20,577 nt of DNA. It comes from Candidatus Dadabacteria bacterium UBA1144. GTDB taxonomy: Bacteria; Desulfobacterota_D; UBA1144. Position 1 is the stretch's first letter, and each line of letters starts with the position of its first letter. The DNA lies in assembly GCA_905181755.1 (NCBI GenBank), contig CAJIYY010000029.1, positions 1 through 20,577 on the forward strand, given 5' to 3'. Position numbers and translations under genes: made by a program. The notes beneath the pieces are model-generated. The model saw nothing but the letters and a program-made list of their open reading frames with translations. It did no database searches and was not told the origin of the DNA. Shown piece by piece: positions 15,954-20,577 of this stretch.

Positions 15954-16154
15954 ATGAAAATTTTGGTTAATGGTAAAATAGTTCAGATTCAAAAAGAAGC
16001 CAACTTGGTAGATTTTATAGAGATTAATTTTTCGTCTTTGACTTCATATGCCATAGCTCTTAATGGCGAATTTGTTCCTAAATCAAAGTATCAAGATGTG
16101 AATATTAAGAATGGAGATAAGATTGAGGTAGTCTCAGCCCAGCCTGGAGGATAA
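15954..16154 (+). CDS. thiS: Sulfur carrier protein ThiS
   Basis: Ubiquitin-like sulfur carrier of 66 residues for thiazole synthesis. The essential C-terminal Gly-Gly (residues 65-66, VVSAQPGG) is present; in known systems it is adenylated by ThiF and converted to a thiocarboxylate that donates sulfur to ThiG. The body shows the family pattern: MKILVNGKIV, LVDFI, YAIALNGEFVPKSKY and NGDKIEVV. It lies between thiO (5-base gap, no visible Shine-Dalgarno) and thiG (directly adjacent). No thiF is in the window. Confidence 0.95.
   Translation: MKILVNGKIVQIQKEANLVDFIEINFSSLTSYAIALNGEFVPKSKYQDVNIKNGDKIEVVSAQPGG
16146..16151 (+). promoter_or_regulatory. thiG Shine-Dalgarno inside the ThiS Gly-Gly codons
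   Basis: GGAGGA, the two codons for the C-terminal Gly-Gly of ThiS, is also a strong Shine-Dalgarno for thiG, whose ATG follows the thiS stop directly. The spacing is short (about 3-4 bases). Confidence 0.6.
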
Positions 16155-16919
16155 ATGCAGATTTATGATATCAAGTTAAAAACAAAAATAATCTTAGGTT
16201 CTTCCGGCTATCCATCGCCAAAGATTTTTTTGAACTGTATAAAAATCTTGAAATGCGAAATGGTTACAGTCTCTATTAGAAGAGTAAATAAAAGTCAGGA
16301 TAATGCTTTTTTTGAGCTAATTAAAAAAACTAAATGTCACATTCTCCCTAATACTGCTGGGTGCTTATCATCTAGAGAGGCAATAGCAACAGCTGAAATG
16401 TCTAGGGAAATCTTCGAAACAAACTTAATTAAACTTGAAGTTATAGAAGATGACATCACATTGAAACCTTCAATGAAAAATACAATTAAAGCTGCTGAAA
16501 CTTTAATTAAAAAAGGCTTTGAAGTCCTGCCATACACTACAGATGACTTTAAATTTGCAAAAGCAATGGAATCAATAGGTTGCAAAGTAATTATGCCATG
16601 GGGCTCTCAAATAGGCTCTGGTCGAGGACTGGAAAACCCTGAGAAGCTAATAAAAATTCGTCAGGAATTCCCTCAACTTACACTAATAGTTGATGCGGGG
16701 ATAGGAAGGATATCTCACGTATGTGAAGCTTTTGAAATTGGTTATGATGGGATACTGCTCAATAGTGCAGTTTCAAAATCTGACTACCCTGAGGAATTCT
16801 CTAGGGCACTTGGTCTCTCGGTAGAAGCTGTGGAAAGATCTATCAGATCAGGATTGATTCCTAAACGAAGTTACGCATCTCCCTCCACTTCATCAATAGG
16901 GCTACCATTTAAAAAATAA
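16155..16919 (+). CDS. thiG: Thiazole synthase ThiG
   Basis: TIM-barrel synthase that joins 1-deoxyxylulose 5-phosphate, dehydroglycine and ThiS thiocarboxylate sulfur into the thiazole phosphate of thiamine. The protein has 254 residues, full length. K93 in LIKLEVI is the Schiff-base lysine. Other family segments are LPNTAGC (64-70), GFEVLPYTTDD, MPWGSQIGSGRGL, IVDAGIGRISH and GYDGILLNSAVS. The ATG immediately follows the thiS stop. Its end is only 5 bases from the stop of convergent degP. thiE and thiF are not adjacent. Confidence 0.96.
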   Translation: MQIYDIKLKTKIILGSSGYPSPKIFLNCIKILKCEMVTVSIRRVNKSQDNAFFELIKKTKCHILPNTAGCLSSREAIATAEMSREIFETNLIKLEVIEDDITLKPSMKNTIKAAETLIKKGFEVLPYTTDDFKFAKAMESIGCKVIMPWGSQIGSGRGLENPEKLIKIRQEFPQLTLIVDAGIGRISHVCEAFEIGYDGILLNSAVSKSDYPEEFSRALGLSVEAVERSIRSGLIPKRSYASPSTSSIGLPFKK

Positions 16920-16924
16920 AAGGG

Positions 16925-18289
16925 TTAGTTGGATTTCACAGACTTATACAATGTAACTTCAGAATCCTTAGTTCTTCTTTGAATTAAGAAAAGACAATTC
17001 TGCCCTATCTTTATTCCCTTCATTACTTCATCGTAAGATTCAACGTCATCAACGATATTCCTATTTATTTCAAGTATGACATCTCCCTTTTGAAAAGTCC
17101 CTGTTTCATCTAAGTTCTTTGCAATATTAGAGATAATGATTTTTGTTTTTTTCTTGTCTAAAATATCTGGAATTTCATTTACAATAATTCCAAATCTTTT
17201 TGCCCCAGTCTCTGACTTGGCAATCTTTCTATTCTTTACTTCGGGGACATCTCCCAGAATAACATCAAGAACTATCTCATCTAGGCCTCTTAAAACTTTT
17301 AACTTAACAGCTGTCCCAGGCTTTAATTTGCTTATCTCTTTTGGTAAATCTTCGTAAGTAACTATCTCAACTTCATTAATATAAAGAATTATATCTCCTC
17401 TCTTTAGCTTCCCATTAAATGCTGGTCCATCATTAAGGACTCTGCTAATCAAGGCACCTCTAGTAGATTCCAAACTCAACGAATCTGCTATCTCAGGAGT
17501 TATCTTTTGAACGACTACCCCCATCCAACCTCTTTGAACCTTCCCATTAATCTTCAAGTCTTCAATAACATTAAGAGCCATTGAAATAGGAATTGCGAAT
17601 CCAATACCTTGCCCATTTGCGGCAATAGCCGTATTCACTCCTACTACTCTTCCTTTAAAATTAAACAAAGGTCCTCCGCTATTACCCCTATTTAGTGCGG
17701 CATCAGTTTGCAGAAAATCAACATAAGTGCCAAGACCATCTATGTATCTGCCTTTTGCACTTATTATTCCGGTTGTAACAGTAGCACCGAAACCAAGAGG
17801 ATTCCCTATTGCAATAACACCCTCACCGATTCTTAGCTTATCTGAATCTCCTATTTGAACTTCAACTAAAGGACTATTAGAAGATATTTCAAGAAGAGCC
17901 AAGTCTGTCCTTGGATCAGAACCGATAACTCGGGCGGGGTAGCGGTCTCCACTATTAAGAACTATCGATATGTCGTCGGCATTTTCTATAACATGGAAAT
18001 TGGTAACGATAAGGCCGGTGTCAGAATATATAAAACCTGACCCAAGACCTTTAGTTGTCCTGGGCTGTACATCTTCTCCAAATTGCCTCCTAAAGAAATC
18101 ATCAAAAAATGGATCTCCAGTAATGTTGACATTTTGCTTGCTCAGATTAGTAGTTTCAATTCTAACGACGGACTCTGTTAATTCTTCTATTAAGTCAGGT
18201 AAATCGGAACTATTTAAGGATTCCGAAGCTAAAGGGAGAGAAAAAAGTAAAGACAAGGCAATAATAAGAGGGACGAAGAATTTTTTCAT
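16925..18289 (-). CDS. degP: Periplasmic serine protease HtrA/DegP family (Do-like)
   Basis: Envelope quality-control protease and chaperone that degrades misfolded exported proteins. The protein has 454 residues with a Sec signal peptide (about 1-22: basic start, LIIALSLLFSLPLA core). The trypsin-like domain carries the triad H99 (VTNFHVIENAD), D129 (SDPRTDLALLE) and S204 (RGNSGGPLFN). The loop FFDDFFRRQFG (61-71) is typical of DegP/DegQ. Two PDZ domains follow at about 235-335 (GWMGVVVQKI...RGDIILYINE) and about 365-450 (GFQ-like FQKGDVILEINR). The assignment between DegP, DegQ and MucD cannot be settled here. The promoter region is divergent from the thiolase gene, and the 3' end nearly touches thiG. 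Confidence 0.95.
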   Translation of the reverse strand: MKKFFVPLIIALSLLFSLPLASESLNSSDLPDLIEELTESVVRIETTNLSKQNVNITGDPFFDDFFRRQFGEDVQPRTTKGLGSGFIYSDTGLIVTNFHVIENADDISIVLNSGDRYPARVIGSDPRTDLALLEISSNSPLVEVQIGDSDKLRIGEGVIAIGNPLGFGATVTTGIISAKGRYIDGLGTYVDFLQTDAALNRGNSGGPLFNFKGRVVGVNTAIAANGQGIGFAIPISMALNVIEDLKINGKVQRGWMGVVVQKITPEIADSLSLESTRGALISRVLNDGPAFNGKLKRGDIILYINEVEIVTYEDLPKEISKLKPGTAVKLKVLRGLDEIVLDVILGDVPEVKNRKIAKSETGAKRFGIIVNEIPDILDKKKTKIIISNIAKNLDETGTFQKGDVILEINRNIVDDVESYDEVMKGIKIGQNCLFLIQRRTKDSEVTLYKSVKSN

Positions 18290-18297
18290 ATTATAAC

Positions 18298-18326
18298 AAT
18301 ATATACAATTGGCAGTATTGTTTCCA
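18298..18326 (-). promoter_or_regulatory. degP promoter, near-leaderless
   Basis: On the minus strand TGGAAA (18326-18321), a 17-base spacer and TATATT (18303-18298) are followed by 8 bases and the ATG. A perfect TATAAT directly abuts the ATG but would start transcription inside the gene. The -35 box overlaps that of the divergent thiolase promoter. Confidence 0.4.
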
Positions 18327-18347
18327 CTTAAATATCACCAATATGAT
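18318..18347 (+). promoter_or_regulatory. Thiolase-fmt promoter
   Basis: TTGTTT (18318-18323), an 18-base spacer and TATGAT (18342-18347) predict a start about 8 bases before the ATG. An alternative -10, TATAAA (18350-18355), would give a leaderless mRNA but lacks a good -35 box. No Shine-Dalgarno is present. Confidence 0.4.
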
Positions 18348-18361
18348 AGTATAAAAAATAT

Positions 18362-19861
18362 ATGCGTGAAGTTTTTATAGATAATGTTTCTATGACCAAA
18401 TTTGGCCGTTTAGATTCTTCACTTAGAGATCTAACAACTAAGGCAGGCGAGGAATGCATAAAAAATACGGACAAGAAATTAGACTGTTTGCTTATTGGGG
18501 CAATGAACCCTGAAGAGTTCAGCAGCAACTCTAACATATCATCTCTTGTTGCAGATTATTTGAATATTCAAGGAATCCCATCACTAAGAATAGAAACTGC
18601 CTCATCGTCAGGTGCAGCTATATTCAGCCTAGGGTGTAGTTTGATTAGCTCTGGTGCATACGACAATATACTTCTTGTTGCAGCAGAAAAAATGTCAGGC
18701 CTTGATACTCAAAAGGTCACAAAAATTTTAGCAAAAGTTATAGAAGAGAATGAAAGACTTTCTGGAGCAAGTATGCCTTCACTTGCTGCTATGGTAACCA
18801 TGGCCTACAAACTTAAATATAAGATTGACAAAGAGCTGCTGAGTGAGATTATGAGGACTATAGCAATCAAAAATCACCATAATGGTTCTCTTAATCCTCT
18901 AGCTCACTTCCAAAAAGAAATCTCCGAGGAGGATTATAACAATAGCAAGATTATTTCAAACCCCTTAAAAATGTATGACTGTTCTCCTATATCGGATGGA
19001 GCAACAGCTCTAATATTGACCTATAAAAAAACAGACGTTAAGGTTTCTGGATCGGGTCAAGCTACTGACACAGTTAGTCTTAAAAATAGAATATCTTTAA
19101 GCAACTTTGCAGCCACAAGGCTCGCTGCAAAAAAGGCCTATACTGCCTCATCTCTAACTCCTAAAGATATTAACTTTGCAGAGGTACATGATGCCTTTAC
19201 AAGCTTCGAGGCGATTAATACGGAAGATTTAGGTTTCTTTAATGAAGGGGAGTCCTACCTTCATATATTGAGAGGGGAAACCAGGATTACTGGAAGTCTA
19301 CCAATCAATCCGTCTGGGGGCTTAAAATCAAGAGGCCATCCGGTTGGAGCAACCGGATTAGCTCAAATCATTGATTGTGTATATCAAATGAGAAATTTAG
19401 TTTCTGATTCTAGGCAAGTCTCAAACAATCAAATAGCATTGTGTCATTCAATCGGTGGCATGGGTAACAATATATTTGTTAATATTCTTGAAAAAGCTTC
19501 CAACAAAAGAAGCAGGGAACTCTTCACTAGTAAAATTAATCATGAATTAATCCCAAAAATTAATGACAGTAGCGAAATGATTAATGAAAACGAAGAACTA
19601 GAAGGTAGACTTGCTAGCTATACTACTCTTTATGTTACCCCAGAAGGGTTTGACTCCCCTTTAACTCTTGGAATAATTGATACTATGAAATATAAAAGAA
19701 TTTTTGCTAGAGCTCTTTTTGAAGGAGAGTTTGAGATTGGTGGGAGAATAACTATCTTTAGAGAAAATAATATCGTTTATTTTAGAAAAACTTCCTATGT
19801 CGATCAAATTAAATTCTTTGCGAGGAGAAATATAAGGAACATCTTGGACTTCTTTGAATAA
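18362..19861 (+). CDS. Thiolase-like protein (SCP-x/archaeal type) fused to a C-terminal OB-fold-like domain; catalytic Cys replaced by Ser
   Basis: The protein has 499 residues. Residues 1-385 form a thiolase of the SCP-x/archaeal acetyl-CoA acetyltransferase type: AEKMSG, HHNGSLNPLAHF, CSPISDGATALIL, EVHDAF (H276), NPSGGLKSRGHPVGATG (H326) and LCHSIGGMGNN (C361). At the nucleophile site the usual pattern is A-C-x-S-G; here it reads TASSSG, with S81 at the cysteine position, so ordinary thiolysis is unlikely. Residues about 415-475 (SYTTLY, PEGFDSPLTLGIID, then FEIGGRITIF) resemble a DUF35/TLP1-type OB fold without the DUF35 zinc ribbon. Such OB domains partner thiolases in archaeal acetoacetyl-CoA complexes and the Ltp2-ChsH2 aldolase. 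The substrate is unknown. fmt starts 1 base downstream. degP is divergent. Confidence 0.85.
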   Translation: MREVFIDNVSMTKFGRLDSSLRDLTTKAGEECIKNTDKKLDCLLIGAMNPEEFSSNSNISSLVADYLNIQGIPSLRIETASSSGAAIFSLGCSLISSGAYDNILLVAAEKMSGLDTQKVTKILAKVIEENERLSGASMPSLAAMVTMAYKLKYKIDKELLSEIMRTIAIKNHHNGSLNPLAHFQKEISEEDYNNSKIISNPLKMYDCSPISDGATALILTYKKTDVKVSGSGQATDTVSLKNRISLSNFAATRLAAKKAYTASSLTPKDINFAEVHDAFTSFEAINTEDLGFFNEGESYLHILRGETRITGSLPINPSGGLKSRGHPVGATGLAQIIDCVYQMRNLVSDSRQVSNNQIALCHSIGGMGNNIFVNILEKASNKRSRELFTSKINHELIPKINDSSEMINENEELEGRLASYTTLYVTPEGFDSPLTLGIIDTMKYKRIFARALFEGEFEIGGRITIFRENNIVYFRKTSYVDQIKFFARRNIRNILDFFE

Positions 19862-19862
19862 T

Positions 19863-20577
19863 ATGAAAGTTATTTTTATGGGTACACCAAATTTTGCTCT
19901 TAAGAGTCTTGTTGCATTAAAGGCAAACTTCGATTTAAAACTTGTAGTCACGCAACCTGATAAGCCTGTGGGAAGAGGTAAAAATATTATCTTTACCCCT
20001 GTAAAAGATTTCTGTTTAAATCAAAGAATTGATTGCGTACAACCGGAAAAAATAAAGAACAATGTAGAGCTAGTAAAGAAAATTAATCTTATATCTCCTG
20101 ATATTATCTGCGTAGCAGCATACGGAAAAATACTTACTCAAGAACTTCTAGATATTCCTAAAATCGGATGCATTAATATACACGCTTCTTTGCTACCAAA
20201 GCTAAGAGGTGCTGCACCCATCAATAAATCTATAATCAATGGTGATACTGAAACAGGGATAACTTTAATGAAGATGGATGCCGGAATGGATACGGGGGAT
20301 ATAATATGTAGCACCAAATTAAGAATTCAAGAAGATGACACAACAGCTAGTTTAAGTGAGAAACTTTCAGATTTAGGAGCAGAAGAGATAGTAAAACTAA
20401 TTAAGAATCTCGAAAAAGGTTCGAGTCTGCCTTTAGTCAAACAAGAAGAAAGACAAGCTACATTTGCCCCTAAAATGGAAAAGAATGACGGCCACATTAA
20501 TTGGGCGAAGAGCTCAGAGGAAATACATAACTTAATTAGAGGATGTAACCCTTGGCCGATAGCCCATACATCCCTTA
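19863..20577 (+). CDS. fmt: Methionyl-tRNA formyltransferase, 3' end beyond window
   Basis: Formylates the methionine on initiator tRNA using 10-formyl-THF, in the cytoplasm. 238 codons are present, against about 310 in the family, and the frame runs off the right edge. The N-terminus MKVIFMGTPNFA is typical. The formyl-THF site is NIHASLLPKLRGAAPI with N105 and H107, and MDAGMDTGDI provides the catalytic-region D143. The ATFAPKM segment and the start of the C-terminal domain (INWAKSSEEIHNLIRGCNPWP) are present. The start follows the thiolase stop by one base, without a Shine-Dalgarno, so it is probably translated by coupling. FolD, encoded earlier in the window, can make its formyl donor. 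Confidence 0.97.
   Translation, partial: MKVIFMGTPNFALKSLVALKANFDLKLVVTQPDKPVGRGKNIIFTPVKDFCLNQRIDCVQPEKIKNNVELVKKINLISPDIICVAAYGKILTQELLDIPKIGCINIHASLLPKLRGAAPINKSIINGDTETGITLMKMDAGMDTGDIICSTKLRIQEDDTTASLSEKLSDLGAEEIVKLIKNLEKGSSLPLVKQEERQATFAPKMEKNDGHINWAKSSEEIHNLIRGCNPWPIAHTSL

Noticed and set aside
15949..15957. Two-codon open frame ATG-TTA-TGA overlapping the thiS start
   Set aside because: It could be a minimal upstream frame, but in such AT-rich sequence it is easily chance and has no Shine-Dalgarno.
18290..18295. Perfect TATAAT abutting the degP ATG as its -10 box
   Set aside because: It would place the transcript start inside the start codon; the TATATT 8 bases upstream, with a matching -35 region, fits better.

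Overview
The window is AT-rich, gene-dense bacterial chromosome with almost no intergenic space. Its genes point to a Gram-negative cell: a PpiD-like periplasmic chaperone, a signal-peptide HtrA/DegP protease and HspQ. The low G+C, tight packing and housekeeping content fit a streamlined free-living, probably marine, bacterium. HspQ reads like the alphaproteobacterial form and a thiO-thiS-thiG order is common there, but the SMC and GltB N-termini do not look classically alphaproteobacterial. I therefore leave the affiliation at 'proteobacteria-like, low-GC'. I see no mobile element, CRISPR array, tRNA or rRNA.

Layout. 1-3782 (-): most of gltB, cut at the left edge. 3942-5603 (+): thiD-folD. 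5592-6512 (-): folK-hspQ. 6570-6848 (+): a pterin carbinolamine dehydratase gene. 6845-14816 (-): ppiD, smc, secA and a small membrane-protein gene. 14884-16919 (+): thiO-thiS-thiG. 16925-18289 (-): degP/htrA. 18362-20577 (+): an unusual thiolase/OB-fold fusion followed by fmt, cut at the right edge.

Functional themes. Folate and one-carbon metabolism: folK makes the pterin pyrophosphate, folD interconverts methylene-, methenyl- and formyl-THF, and fmt uses formyl-THF; a pterin dehydratase gene sits next to folK. Thiamine: the thiazole branch (thiO, thiS, thiG) and the pyrimidine kinase thiD. Export and envelope quality control: secA, ppiD, degP. Chromosome organisation: smc. Nitrogen assimilation: gltB.

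The most notable structure is regulatory. Several operon-leading genes (folK, the pterin dehydratase gene, smc, ppiD, thiO, degP) have a plausible -10 box only about 6-8 nt before the start codon and no Shine-Dalgarno, which predicts leaderless or near-leaderless mRNAs. Some downstream operon genes (folD, thiG, the small secA-linked gene) do have a Shine-Dalgarno. In three divergent gene pairs the opposing -35 boxes overlap or abut, so the paired promoters should compete for polymerase. Convergent pairs overlap or nearly touch and leave no room for ordinary terminators. The most unusual protein is the 499-residue thiolase: it carries a fused C-terminal OB-fold-like domain and has serine where the nucleophilic cysteine belongs.
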